From: DASRHT01 sp035293765
GTDB taxonomy: Bacteria > Chloroflexota > Ktedonobacteria > Ktedonobacterales > Ktedonobacteraceae
Direction of reading: 5' to 3'
Assembly (NCBI GenBank): GCA_035293765.1
Contig: DATGMF010000010.1
Coordinates: forward strand, 1 to 64,000
DNA length: 64,000 nt
In this document: positions 25,070 through 33,389 of the stretch, in pieces
Layout of the letters: every line of letters begins with the position of its first letter
How positions within the stretch are numbered: the first letter of the stretch is position 1
Notes under the pieces: model-generated
The model's database searches: none
The model's input: the letters and a program-made list of their open reading frames with translations, nothing else
What the model was told of the DNA's origin: nothing
Position numbers and translations under genes: made by a program

Positions 25070-25597
25070 TCAACACCCTCCTGGACAATGTTTCACGGAG
25101 CCCTGACTGAAGAATTGCCCTTTGTAGTTTTCCCACTCATTGACAGTTATCGCAATTCCATTCTTCAGGAATGCGTTATCAAACTTTTCTGTTGCCACCT
25201 CGTGATTGCCTGAACAACCCCGGTTGCTCCCGGAGGCAACATAACAGTTGAAGGAAAAGTCAGGAGAGAATAAAGCAGAGTCTCCAGTGATATTGCCAAG
25301 TGTGGTCACTCCCCAGGCGAGGACCGTTTTATGGCTGGTCACGGTAAGACCGTTCCAGCACCAGGTCGTCGTCATCCTGAGCCAGTCAAGGACATTGCCG
25401 AATCCATCATTGAGCGTCTCACTACTTTGTCTGGTGGCGCAATGCGTGCTTGCTGCTGCCGCATGTGCTCCGCTCCTGATAGTGCTGGAGAATACCAGGG
25501 CGCCGGCTAAAACGGCGACAACGAGAAACCCGCTGAGCAGTGGAAGCAGCCTGCGGCCCTTTTTGGGTTGGTCTGTCGTCAGGCGTGTTTGAAACAT
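25070..25597 (-). CDS. Secreted protein of unknown function
   Basis: The 175-residue protein has a basic N-terminus, then a long hydrophobic stretch (LLPLLSGFLVVAVLAGALVF) and an Ala-rich cleavage-like region (AHAAAAS). The mature part is about 125 residues with seven Cys and aromatic-rich segments (DWLRMTTTWCWNGLTVTSHK), suggesting an extracellular disulfide-bonded beta domain. I recognise no family. The gene is single, and its upstream region contains a 42-bp perfect palindrome. Confidence 0.6.
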   Translation of the reverse strand: MFQTRLTTDQPKKGRRLLPLLSGFLVVAVLAGALVFSSTIRSGAHAAAASTHCATRQSSETLNDGFGNVLDWLRMTTTWCWNGLTVTSHKTVLAWGVTTLGNITGDSALFSPDFSFNCYVASGSNRGCSGNHEVATEKFDNAFLKNGIAITVNEWENYKGQFFSQGSVKHCPGGC

Positions 25598-25656
25598 AGA
25601 TGTCTTTCCTTTCCTTTTGAATTGCAGAGATAGAGTACATGCCTATGTTGCTTGCT

Positions 25657-25698
25657 CTTGCCCTGCGTTTCTTCTTTAAAGAAGAAACGCAGGGCAAG
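25657..25698. repeat. 42-bp perfect palindrome
   Basis: The 21-bp arms (CTTGCCCTGCGTTTCTTCTTT and its exact complement) meet without a loop, centred between 25677 and 25678. It lies 60-100 bp upstream of the minus-strand secreted protein and 240 bp before the Nudix gene. The family is unknown and it resembles no other repeat in this window. Confidence 0.9.
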
Positions 25699-25938
25699 CT
25701 CTTTTGATACAAGGCTGAAACGAGGATAACACTTGTTCTATCAAGGTGCTGTCCGTCTCTTGAAGTTAAGATTACTGGGGAAAGGTCTTTTCGAGAACCA
25801 CAAACTCGTCTTTTGGTCGTCCTCTAGTCGTCTTTAGATCGTTCTGGATATTTTGGCGATATCCTATTTTTGCTATATACTAATGGAAAGAATGATAGCA
25901 ACCGCCCGATACCAGAACCAGCCAGGAGGGAATTCCGT

Positions 25939-26478
25939 ATGCCGCAGCATGATGCACCCGACCCCACCGAGAAGCGTCCAGCACCGAAACGGCCCATCAG
26001 CATTGGCGCGGGAGCCGTTGTGATGCACGACGACCGCGTTTTGCTGGTGCGCAATATCTACGGTGTAACGAAGGGTCGCTACCTGTTGCCAGCGGGGCGC
26101 GTCAATCTGGGAGAGATGCCCGATGATGCGGCGGCACGCGAAACCTTCGAGGAGACGAATCTGCGGGTGGAGATTGAGGGGCTGCTGGGGATTCGCCTCC
26201 TGGTCACGGATGAGGGGGAACACAACTACTTTTTTATGTTTCGCGCCAGGCTGCTCTCGCCCATCAGCGAACTGCGTCCCAACCTCGCCGAGATTGACGA
26301 TGCTCGCTTCTTTTCCCGCTCAGAAATGGACGCGCTCGGCGTAGATGAAACCTGGGCTGGAGCAATCGCGATTGCCTACAAAGGACTGGATGCGCAGGCG
26401 AGCCTCTGGCCTAACCACTACGACTTATCCAGCAATTCAGGTGTGGACAGGGCTGACCGCTGGCGTATCTGGCTATAA
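25939..26478 (+). CDS. Nudix hydrolase
   Basis: 179 residues with a complete Nudix box, GRVNLGEMPDDAAARETFEE followed by TN, matching Gx5Ex7REUxEExGU except Asn in place of the last Gly. SIGAGAVVMHDDRVLLVRN is the usual first strand pair. Nudix enzymes cleave nucleoside diphosphates linked to another group; the substrate is unknown. The ATG at 25939 has AGGAGGG about 8 nt upstream; the frame is open further upstream without a good start. It is followed 52 nt later by the acetyl-CoA synthetase gene and may share its transcript. Confidence 0.9.
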   Translation: MPQHDAPDPTEKRPAPKRPISIGAGAVVMHDDRVLLVRNIYGVTKGRYLLPAGRVNLGEMPDDAAARETFEETNLRVEIEGLLGIRLLVTDEGEHNYFFMFRARLLSPISELRPNLAEIDDARFFSRSEMDALGVDETWAGAIAIAYKGLDAQASLWPNHYDLSSNSGVDRADRWRIWL

Positions 26479-26530
26479 ATACCCCGAACCAAAGGGCTAC
26501 ATACGGATAGAATCAAGGAGGAAGCAGTAT

Positions 26531-28468
26531 ATGACCTCACAATCCGGCAATGGACAGCAGGGCGCAGCTAACAACGAAACGTCCACATTCAAGCAGCTCC
26601 TATCGACGGAAGTGCGCATTCCGCCCAATCCTGACCTGCTCGCCACCCTGGCAGTCAAGGACTACCAGGAGCTCTACGACGAGGCCGCGCGCGACCCGGA
26701 GGGCTTCTGGGATAAGATTGCCAGGGAGTTCACCTGGGTCAAGCCCTGGAAGCGCGTGGTGGAGGGGCAGATACCCAAAACGCGCTGGTTTAGCGGCGGC
26801 CAGCTCAATATCACCACCAACTGTCTTGATCGGCACGCTCACGGCAGCCGCGCCAACAAGAAGGCGTTGCTCTGGGTGAGCGAAGAGGGCGAGGAGCGCA
26901 CCTATACGTTTAGCGAACTACTCGCGCTCACCTGCCAGATTGCCAACGGCTTGAAGTCGCTGGGCGTCAAGAAGGGAGATCGGGTCTGTATCTACCTGCC
27001 GCTCACGCCCGAAGGCGTCGCCACTATGCTGGCCTGCGCACGACTGGGAGCGATTCACTCGGTCGTTTATGCGGGGCTGGGCAGTGGAGCGCTGCGCGCC
27101 CGCATCGAAGACGCCCAGGCTCATGTCGTTGTGACCGCCGATGCTGGCTATCGGCGTGGTAAAGCCATCAACCTGAAAGCTATCGTTGATGAAGCCGTCG
27201 AGGGCCTGGATATCGTCGAAAAAGTCGTCGTCTATCGGCGAGCCACACCTGCCATTCCTTTGAAGAGTAGCCGCGAAATTGATTTTTACGAACTTTGCAG
27301 CAATCAGCCAACCACCTGCGCAGCTGAAGTGATGGAATCAGAAGATCCCCTATTTACCCTCTACACTTCAGGTTCTACAGGCGCGCCAAAGGGCTGCATG
27401 TATGTTCATGGCGGCTATATGGTCGGCACAGCGTATTACATCAAGCTGGCTTTCGACCTGAAAGAAGATGATATCTACTGGTGCATGTCGGATATTGGCT
27501 GGATCGTCGGGCATACCGCTATGGTTTACGGTCCCTGGGCTAACGGTACCACCATTCTGGTACGCGAGGGCGCGCCTGATTATCCCGATCCAGGCATTGT
27601 CTGGGCCACCATCGAGAAATACGGCGTGACCAAACTTTTTACTGCACCAACGACCTTGCGTATGTTTATGAAGTTCGGGCCGCAATATCCCAAAGCGCAT
27701 AATATCGAGAGCCTGCGCCTCGTCATTTGCGCGGGCGAGCCGCTCAATCCCGAAGCATACCTGTGGGCAAAGGAACATATCGGCAATGGCAGGCTGACCA
27801 TCTGCGATAACTGGTGGCAGACCGAAACATCAGCTCCCACCGTTGGCACATTGCCATGCATGGAGGTGCGCGTCGGGCGTGCGGGCAAACCCTTCCCCGG
27901 CTATACCGTCAAGGTGCTGGACCGCCTGGGTCAGCCTGCGGAGCCGCATCATGGTGGTTTGCTGGTGATAGAGGGAACGTGGCCGCAGATGTTCCGCACC
28001 ATCTGGGGCAACGAAGAACGCTACCTCGAATACTGGAAGACTTTCCCACCTTATTACACCGCGGGCGATGTCGCCACCATCGACGAGGATGGCTATATCG
28101 CCGTCATCGGACGTTACGATGATGTGTTGAACGTCGCGGGGCATCGCATCGGCACGGCTGATGTCGAAAGCGCGCTGGTCAGCCATCCCGCCGTTGCCGA
28201 AGCAGGCGTCATCGGCAAGCCTGATCCGATCAAGGGAGAGGCCATCAAAGCCTTCGTGACGCTCAAAGTGGGGCAAAATCCCAGCGAAGAACTCAAGGGA
28301 CAACTGATTGAGCACGTTCGCCACGAACTTGGCCCCATCGCCACCCCTTCCGAACTGGAATTTGTGGCTGGCCTGCCCAAGACGCGCTCAGGAAAAATCA
28401 TGCGCCGCGTCCTCAAGGCACGCGAACTCGGCACCGAACTGGGCGATCTTACCACGATTGAGGAATAA
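26531..28468 (+). CDS. acsA: Acetyl-CoA synthetase-like acyl-CoA ligase
   Basis: The 645-residue protein matches AMP-forming acetyl-CoA synthetases in length and order. It has an N-terminal ACAS domain, the P-loop YTSGSTGAPKG, GWIVGHTAMVYGPWANG, DNWWQTETSAPTVGTLP (the Trp pair of the short-chain acyl pocket), GRYDDVLNVAGHRIGTADVE, and Lys622 in PKTRSGKIMRRVLK, the residue acetylated to switch such enzymes off. It activates acetate or a similarly short acid to its CoA thioester; propionate cannot be excluded. AAGGAGGAAGC precedes the ATG. Confidence 0.9.
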   Translation: MTSQSGNGQQGAANNETSTFKQLLSTEVRIPPNPDLLATLAVKDYQELYDEAARDPEGFWDKIAREFTWVKPWKRVVEGQIPKTRWFSGGQLNITTNCLDRHAHGSRANKKALLWVSEEGEERTYTFSELLALTCQIANGLKSLGVKKGDRVCIYLPLTPEGVATMLACARLGAIHSVVYAGLGSGALRARIEDAQAHVVVTADAGYRRGKAINLKAIVDEAVEGLDIVEKVVVYRRATPAIPLKSSREIDFYELCSNQPTTCAAEVMESEDPLFTLYTSGSTGAPKGCMYVHGGYMVGTAYYIKLAFDLKEDDIYWCMSDIGWIVGHTAMVYGPWANGTTILVREGAPDYPDPGIVWATIEKYGVTKLFTAPTTLRMFMKFGPQYPKAHNIESLRLVICAGEPLNPEAYLWAKEHIGNGRLTICDNWWQTETSAPTVGTLPCMEVRVGRAGKPFPGYTVKVLDRLGQPAEPHHGGLLVIEGTWPQMFRTIWGNEERYLEYWKTFPPYYTAGDVATIDEDGYIAVIGRYDDVLNVAGHRIGTADVESALVSHPAVAEAGVIGKPDPIKGEAIKAFVTLKVGQNPSEELKGQLIEHVRHELGPIATPSELEFVAGLPKTRSGKIMRRVLKARELGTELGDLTTIEE

Positions 28469-28477
28469 TTGACTGTA

Positions 28478-28500
28478 GGGGCGGGGCTTGCCCCCGCCCC
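28478..28500. terminator. GC-rich hairpin after acsA
   Basis: GGGGCGGGG (28478-28486), loop CTTGC and CCCCGCCCC (28492-28500) form a strong 9-bp stem seven bases after the acsA stop, without a T-run. The surrounding TGTAGGGGCGGG...GCCCCCGCCC pattern recurs near 29928, so it is also a dispersed repeat. Confidence 0.55.
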
Positions 28501-28532
28501 GCATGCCCATCCTACGCTTTTGGAGGGCTCCA

Positions 28533-29006
28533 ATGAGATCTTTTTTTGCTCTTTTGAGTCTTCTTTCATTCGCTACCTGCATAGTGGCGCTGCTTGTTGG
28601 TGGCGGGCTACTCTTTGCCTTGATCGGATTCTGGGCTTTATGGAGGGAGTTCCATTTCAGCAAACATGGCCTGACTGTTCCAGGTGAAGTAATCGCCATC
28701 GATACTCGACGGGAGGGAACGCGGAAGGGTAGAGGATCTAAGGGTAGAGGATCTACTACTGTGTATGATGCTGTGGTCCGTTTTCAGACCCTTGAGAGTG
28801 CCGACCCCGTTACCTTTATTGTCAATACCGGTTCCTTTCGGGTGTACCAGGTCAATCAACCAGTTACGGTCATCTACTTGCCAGCAGATCCACAGCAGGC
28901 GCGCATTGAGGGTCGCCACCGCTGGGTGGGTCCCTGGCTATTAAGCGGTTTTAGTCTCTTCTTTGTGGCATGCACTATAGTCTTCGCTCTGGGGACACTA
29001 AAATAG
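28533..29006 (+). CDS. DUF3592-type membrane protein
   Basis: The 157-residue protein has two transmembrane helices (FFALLSLLSFATCIVALLVG with LLFALIGFW near the start, and WLLSGFSLFFVACTIVFALG at the end). The external loop has the DUF3592 features VPGEVIAI, VYDAVVRFQT and VTVIYLPADPQQARI. A short in-frame duplication (RGSKGRGS from a 15-bp tandem repeat) lies in the loop. GGAGGG precedes the ATG at 28533 by 6-7 nt. The function of the family is not established. Confidence 0.75.
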   Translation: MRSFFALLSLLSFATCIVALLVGGGLLFALIGFWALWREFHFSKHGLTVPGEVIAIDTRREGTRKGRGSKGRGSTTVYDAVVRFQTLESADPVTFIVNTGSFRVYQVNQPVTVIYLPADPQQARIEGRHRWVGPWLLSGFSLFFVACTIVFALGTLK

Positions 29007-29028
29007 GCGATGTTAGTAGTTTTTTGCA

Positions 29029-29601
29029 TTAGAAAAGCTTCTTCCGAGCTTTTTGGGGCTTGCGCTTTTCAATATAAAAAGGAGGGTAGACATCCCACTG
29101 CTTTTTTTTCCCGTACAGCCATATAGCAAACCCATCAAGCATGCACCAGGCAAATGACGTGCTATACCCCAAAAAATCCACAAGGGAAGGATCGAGAGAA
29201 GTAAAAGCTAGAAGAATCCTGGAAATGGTGAGCGGGAAGGTACTGACAGAACAAACCCCCAATGCTATCAAGTGGATCACCATAACTGCCGCCAGGGATT
29301 CTGGGTGGATAAAATCATTCTTCTCAATGGCATATAGGAAGTAGAGGTGAATAACAATCATTCCAAAGGGCAAACAAAGAAAATATACGGTAAGGGGAGG
29401 AAATACAAATTGAAGGACGTACAACAACAAAGGGGGAAAAATGAGCCAGAGAGCAAACATGCGTAAATGGGCAGCAGGACGCGGCGTTTTTGTCTGGTGT
29501 CTCACCGCCCGCCACATGAACCAGGTCAAAAGGCCGCACAGAGGATAAACAATCACAGTGACGGTAAGGAAACGCTGAAGGTCTTGAAAGGAAGAGGCCA
29601 T
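29029..29601 (-). CDS. Polytopic membrane protein of unknown function
   Basis: 190 residues with about five hydrophobic helices: FLTVTVIVYPLCGLLTWFM, MFALWLIFPPLLLYVLQFVF, TVYFLCLPFGMIVIHLYFLY, AAVMVIHLIALGVCSV and STSFAWCMLDGFAIWLY. The C-terminus is basic (KRKPQKARKKLF) and probably cytoplasmic. No family recognised. AGGAGG lies about 5 nt before the ATG. It converges on the DUF3592 gene. Confidence 0.65.
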   Translation of the reverse strand: MASSFQDLQRFLTVTVIVYPLCGLLTWFMWRAVRHQTKTPRPAAHLRMFALWLIFPPLLLYVLQFVFPPLTVYFLCLPFGMIVIHLYFLYAIEKNDFIHPESLAAVMVIHLIALGVCSVSTFPLTISRILLAFTSLDPSLVDFLGYSTSFAWCMLDGFAIWLYGKKKQWDVYPPFYIEKRKPQKARKKLF

Positions 29602-30015
29602 GACATCCTCCTGAAGCGGTTTGCTTCATATTACCCTTGAAGTGATTGTTTTATCTAAAAAACCTTATAGCAATAATTCTACCATAAAGATGAAATAAAA
29701 GAAATCATTTCGCGAGTATGATGATATGCCGCTCGCGCCGCATCAGGTCATTTTTCGGAGGACGGTAGGGGCAAGGGGTGGGGAATGGGCCTGGGAGGGG
29801 GCCTCGCGCTTGCCCGCGTTGGGGCGAGGGAGATGTTCGGGAGGTACGGGCGCTAAAGCGGACGCGATCAATCTCGTCGCCACGGCATCGATGGCAATTC
29901 ATAATATAGCGGGCGAGGGATTCCTGTAGGGGCGGGCTTGCCCCCGCCCTGCACACCTCCGCCCTGTGTGTCCTCACCCTGCCCCTACAAATTGTTTTTG
30001 CCCTCCGGCTTGTTT
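29602..30015. other. Repeat-rich intergenic region
   Basis: There is no gene. The left 100 bp are AT-rich. From 29755 on there are G-rich dispersed repeats: GGTAGGGGCAAGGGG, a CGCTAAAGCGGACGCGATCA copy (also in the inverted repeat at 1688-1776), TGTAGGGGCGGGCTTGCCCC and a closing CTGCCCCTACA. The TGTAGGGG and CCCCTACA ends are inverted, so the last part may be a small palindromic element. Confidence 0.55.
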
Positions 30016-31437
30016 TTATCCGCCGGCGGGGCCGCCATCAAGGCCGGGACGGGTCATGTTTTCGGGATTGAGGATGCGGTCGAGCTCCTCTTCCGAGAGT
30101 TGCGTGCGCTCACGGGCCACTTCGCGGACGGTTCTTCCGGTTTTGTGAGCCTCCTTCGAGATATCGGCAGCAGCGTCGTAGCCGATCACAGGCGCGAGCG
30201 AGGTGCAGATTGCCAGGCCACGCTCGACCATCTCCGGCCCCTTCGTGGTCGCCTTCAAACCCTTGATGCACTGCTCGGTGAAGTTGCGCGCGACGGCTGC
30301 CAGCAGGCGAATCGATTGCAACAGATTGTATGCCACAACCGGCATCATCACGTTGATCTCGAAGTTGCCAGATTGGCCGCCAACAGTGATGGTTGTATGA
30401 TTGCCCATGACCTGCGCGCAGACCATACAGACTGACTCCGCGATCACCGGATTGACTTTACCCGGCATAATCGAGCTGCCGGGCTGCACGGCGGGCAGTT
30501 CGATCTCGCCGATGCCTGCGCGTGGACCAGAGCCAAGCCAACGGATATCGTTGGCGATTTTCATCAGGCTGACTGCCAGCGTGTTCAGCGAGCCGCTGGC
30601 TTCCACTGCATTATCCAACGTGCTCTGCGCCTGGAAATGATTGCTCGTTTCGCGGACCGTCACATTGTTCATGCGCGCGAGCCGCTGGCAGACGAGGGCC
30701 GCGAACTCGGGATGGGTGTTGACGCCGGTGCCGACGGCAGTGCCGCCCAACGCCACTTCCGAGAGCTCCTGTTGCGCGTGGCGCACGCGGGCGATGCCGC
30801 GCTCGATCTGACCGGCGTAGCCCAGAAACTCCTGTCCCAGCCGGATGGGTGTCGCATCCTGGAGATGGGTGCGTCCGGTTTTGATAATGGGCATAAATTC
30901 TTCCGCCTTCTGCGTCAGAGCCTGCTGCAATCCCTGGAGCGCCGGGATCAGGTTGTGTTCGATGCTCACCAGTGCCGCCAGGTGGATCGCGGTCGGAATC
31001 ACGTCATTGGATGATTGACCAAAGTTTACATGGTCGTTGGGGTGAACCTTGCGCGAGCCGCGAGAGCCGCCCAGCAGTTCATTGGCGCGATTGGCAATCA
31101 CCTCGTTGGCGTTCATATTGGTGGAGGTGCCAGAGCCGGTCTGAAATATGTCAAGCACAAAGTGATCGTCCAGCTTGCCATCAATCACTTCCTGGGCAGC
31201 TTGAATAATGGCTGAGGCAATGTTGGGATCAACGGTCTCCAATGTGATGTTGGCCTCTGCCGCCGCCTGCTTGATCTGTCCCAGGGCGCGGATAAACTCG
31301 CGCGGGAAACGGAGATCGCTGATCGGGAAGTTGAGCACGGCCCGTTGTGTGCTCGCGCCGTAATATGCGTTTATGGGAACCCGCATCTCGCCCATCGAAT
31401 CGCGTTCGATGCGAGTTTCTTCGGTGGTATTCTGCAT
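30016..31437 (-). CDS. fumC: Fumarate hydratase, class II
   Basis: The 473-residue protein matches FumC (about 465). Signatures include GSGTSTNMNANEVIANRA, SSNDVIPTA, GRTHLQDATPIRLGQE, GGTAVGTGVN and the fumarase/aspartase loop GSSIMPGKVNP. It interconverts fumarate and malate in the citric acid cycle, as a cytoplasmic homotetramer in the family. Aspartase and argininosuccinate lyase share the fold, but the VGTGVNTHPEF and NPENMTRPG segments fit fumarase. GAGGAGG lies 4 nt before the ATG. Confidence 0.93.
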   Translation of the reverse strand: MQNTTEETRIERDSMGEMRVPINAYYGASTQRAVLNFPISDLRFPREFIRALGQIKQAAAEANITLETVDPNIASAIIQAAQEVIDGKLDDHFVLDIFQTGSGTSTNMNANEVIANRANELLGGSRGSRKVHPNDHVNFGQSSNDVIPTAIHLAALVSIEHNLIPALQGLQQALTQKAEEFMPIIKTGRTHLQDATPIRLGQEFLGYAGQIERGIARVRHAQQELSEVALGGTAVGTGVNTHPEFAALVCQRLARMNNVTVRETSNHFQAQSTLDNAVEASGSLNTLAVSLMKIANDIRWLGSGPRAGIGEIELPAVQPGSSIMPGKVNPVIAESVCMVCAQVMGNHTTITVGGQSGNFEINVMMPVVAYNLLQSIRLLAAVARNFTEQCIKGLKATTKGPEMVERGLAICTSLAPVIGYDAAADISKEAHKTGRTVREVARERTQLSEEELDRILNPENMTRPGLDGGPAGG

Positions 31438-31624
31438 GCATCCTCCTCTTTGAGCATGTTCTTACGCTGGTATTATACCACTATCTATGCGCGGTATTTT
31501 CTTTATAAGGAGCGGCTGTCGCAAATCATATGTTGCGTCAACAAAGACTTGTTGAGAATAGAGCACTTCGGCTATAATCTACTCGATAAACGTTGCTGAC
31601 TTGCCGTACAAAGAGGGATATTTT

Positions 31625-32188
31625 ATGCTATTAGAGGCAGACATCCGTAAAATGCTGGTGAACGGCGATCAATGGGCCTGCTGGCGCGGCTACCAGCTCC
31701 CGATCAGTGAGCAGTACATCTCAATCTGGACGCCTAAGGGTACAGAGATGCACTGGAAGCCTGGAACGTGGATCGCTCATAAGCACCAGATCTCCTACTT
31801 CTGGCCGGGAGCCTGGTATACTATTCATATCGGGTACAACGAAGACGGCAGCTTCGTCAGCGGCTACTGCGATGTTGTTTTACCAACGCCATCCTACACC
31901 AGCACATCGCGCGAGCTTATCTACACCGACCTGTATATCGATGTGGTGGTGCGTGAAGATTACAGCGTCTATACTAAAGATCAGGAAGTCTTTGAGCGCG
32001 CGGCCCAACGCTATCCTATAGTGGAGGAAGCGCGGGCAAAATCTTTTGCCGTGCTGGACTGGTTGGAGGAGCAAGCGAAGAGCTGGAGCGGACCATTTAC
32101 CATCATGCCCAGACGCCTCCCGCGAACGGATTTCGAGTCGCTTACGCCCGAAGAAGCGGGAGCCGTGATGCGCTCAATCAGAGGGTAA
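31625..32188 (+). CDS. DUF402 domain protein
   Basis: About 187 residues. The central part YTDLYIDVVVREDYSVYTKD is the typical DUF402 strand pair with acidic residues; relatives such as FomD and Ntdp are metal-dependent nucleoside/nucleotide phosphatases. WIAHKHQISYFWPGAWYTIH and SFVSGYCDVVLPTP surround it. The ATG at 31625 has AGAGGG upstream; an earlier TTG (31601) is possible but less likely. It is followed six bases later by a small gene, probably one operon. The substrate is unknown. Confidence 0.75.
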   Translation: MLLEADIRKMLVNGDQWACWRGYQLPISEQYISIWTPKGTEMHWKPGTWIAHKHQISYFWPGAWYTIHIGYNEDGSFVSGYCDVVLPTPSYTSTSRELIYTDLYIDVVVREDYSVYTKDQEVFERAAQRYPIVEEARAKSFAVLDWLEEQAKSWSGPFTIMPRRLPRTDFESLTPEEAGAVMRSIRG

Positions 32189-32193
32189 GCAGC

Positions 32194-32481
32194 ATGGTCC
32201 CTGAAACGTTACAAAGGCAACTGACCGCCTACGGCGTGAGCGATTTTGGCGAGACCGCTTTGCGCGAGGCGTTAGAGCGCCATGCCGAGACATATACACT
32301 GATTAAGCTTGCCCCCTGGCCCGCCCGGCGCTGGAAGTGCCGCTATCGCCTGCTCATGGGCAACGCAATATATGACGCACAGAGCGTTGCTGAAGCGTAC
32401 GCCGTGGGACTCCTGGCAACCTTAAAAAGCGATCAGCCTAAAAGTCCCATCGGAGAGGGAGCGCAGCAAAATAATTTTTAA
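32194..32481 (+). CDS. Small protein of unknown function, paired with DUF402 gene
   Basis: 95 residues, soluble and mixed alpha/beta by appearance (ETALREALERHAETYTLIKL, AQSVAEAYAVGLLATL). No family recognised. GAGGGTAAG overlaps the end of the preceding gene and precedes the ATG by several bases. The tight spacing suggests co-translation with the DUF402 protein and possibly a shared role. A real gene is supported by ribosome site and spacing rather than by homology. Confidence 0.6.
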   Translation: MVPETLQRQLTAYGVSDFGETALREALERHAETYTLIKLAPWPARRWKCRYRLLMGNAIYDAQSVAEAYAVGLLATLKSDQPKSPIGEGAQQNNF

Positions 32482-32720
32482 TGGCTACAAGCGGTAATAA
32501 CAGACCATATTCTGGAACCATAAGCTAATGATGTTACTTTTTTCACATTTCATTTCCAGATTGTTACATACCTGTTCCCAATTACCCCATTGGGTCGTTA
32601 TTATAGTATGATGGGAAATGAGTCCGCTATACCAGTCGTTAGACCGGCGCAAGCACCCTCCCAGCTATACTTATATGTATCAGGTTAAAAATTCTATTCG
32701 GGAAAGGAACCACTATTACT
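32482..32720. other. Intergenic region upstream of panD
   Basis: No gene. It is AT-rich with no repeat recognised. TTGTTACA and several TATA-like tracts lie between 32540 and 32610; a single clear promoter could not be chosen. Confidence 0.4.
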
Positions 32721-33143
32721 ATGCAGAGGACCATGTGCAAGGGAAAGATTCATCGCGCTACCGTCACCCAGGCCAACCTGAACTACATTGGAAGCATCAC
32801 GATTGACCAGAACCTCCTCGATGCAGCCAACATTTACCCTTACGAAAAGGTCCAGGTGGTCAATATCACCAACGGATCTCGCCTGGAGACCTACACCATC
32901 GCTGGCGCTCGTGGCTCTGGCGTCATTTGCCTCAACGGGGCGGCCGCTCGCCTGACCGCCGAGGGAGACCTGGTTATCATCATTAGCTATGGTCAGTACA
33001 CCGACGAGGAAATTCGTTCGCTGGTACCACAGATCGTTTTTGTAGATGAGAACAATCGTATGATCGAGAAAAAAGATGTTCCGTTGATTGAGATGTTGCC
33101 CGATTTTCTCGTCGAATCAGAACCTGAAGTTGTGCTCCAATAA
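32721..33143 (+). CDS. panD: Aspartate 1-decarboxylase (PanD)
   Basis: The 140-residue pyruvoyl enzyme makes beta-alanine from aspartate for pantothenate and CoA. The proenzyme cleavage site is Gly24-Ser25 in LNYIGSITID; Ser25 becomes the pyruvoyl group. KGKIHRATVTQANL, NGSRLETYTI, LNGAAARL and VIIISYGQ are conserved. The start is set by homology (MQRTMCKGKIHRAT) although AAAGGA lies rather far upstream. It stands alone; other pantothenate genes are not in the window. Confidence 0.95.
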   Translation: MQRTMCKGKIHRATVTQANLNYIGSITIDQNLLDAANIYPYEKVQVVNITNGSRLETYTIAGARGSGVICLNGAAARLTAEGDLVIIISYGQYTDEEIRSLVPQIVFVDENNRMIEKKDVPLIEMLPDFLVESEPEVVLQ

Positions 33144-33301
33144 CTTCAAGTAGTCCCTTTCATTCGGCCTGCCGGTTGAATGAAAAACTGCTTCCCCACT
33201 CCCTACCAAACGTTTGTAAGGCCATTCAATTCCCCCCTTTTTTTAGAACTTTTTCCTTTTATTTTTCTGCTCTTTTTGCAGCGTCTTCGGCGCTGAAATA
33301 T

Positions 33302-33372
33302 AAATGAGGGATAGTGAGAGCATTGCCTGTTTTGCGGAGCAAAACAGGCAATGCTCTCACTATCCCTCATTA
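33302..33372. terminator. Very long perfect hairpin between convergent genes
   Basis: The arms at 33303-33334 and 33340-33371 are perfect reverse complements (32 bp), starting AATGAGGGATAGTGAGAGC, with a 5-nt loop CGGAG. Placed between panD and the opposing aminopeptidase gene, it can terminate both directions; a T-rich tract (CCCCCCTTTTTTTAG) precedes it on the plus strand rather than following it. Such length and perfection are unusual for an ordinary terminator. Confidence 0.65.
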
Positions 33373-33389
33373 ACTTTTGCAAGCCGCAA

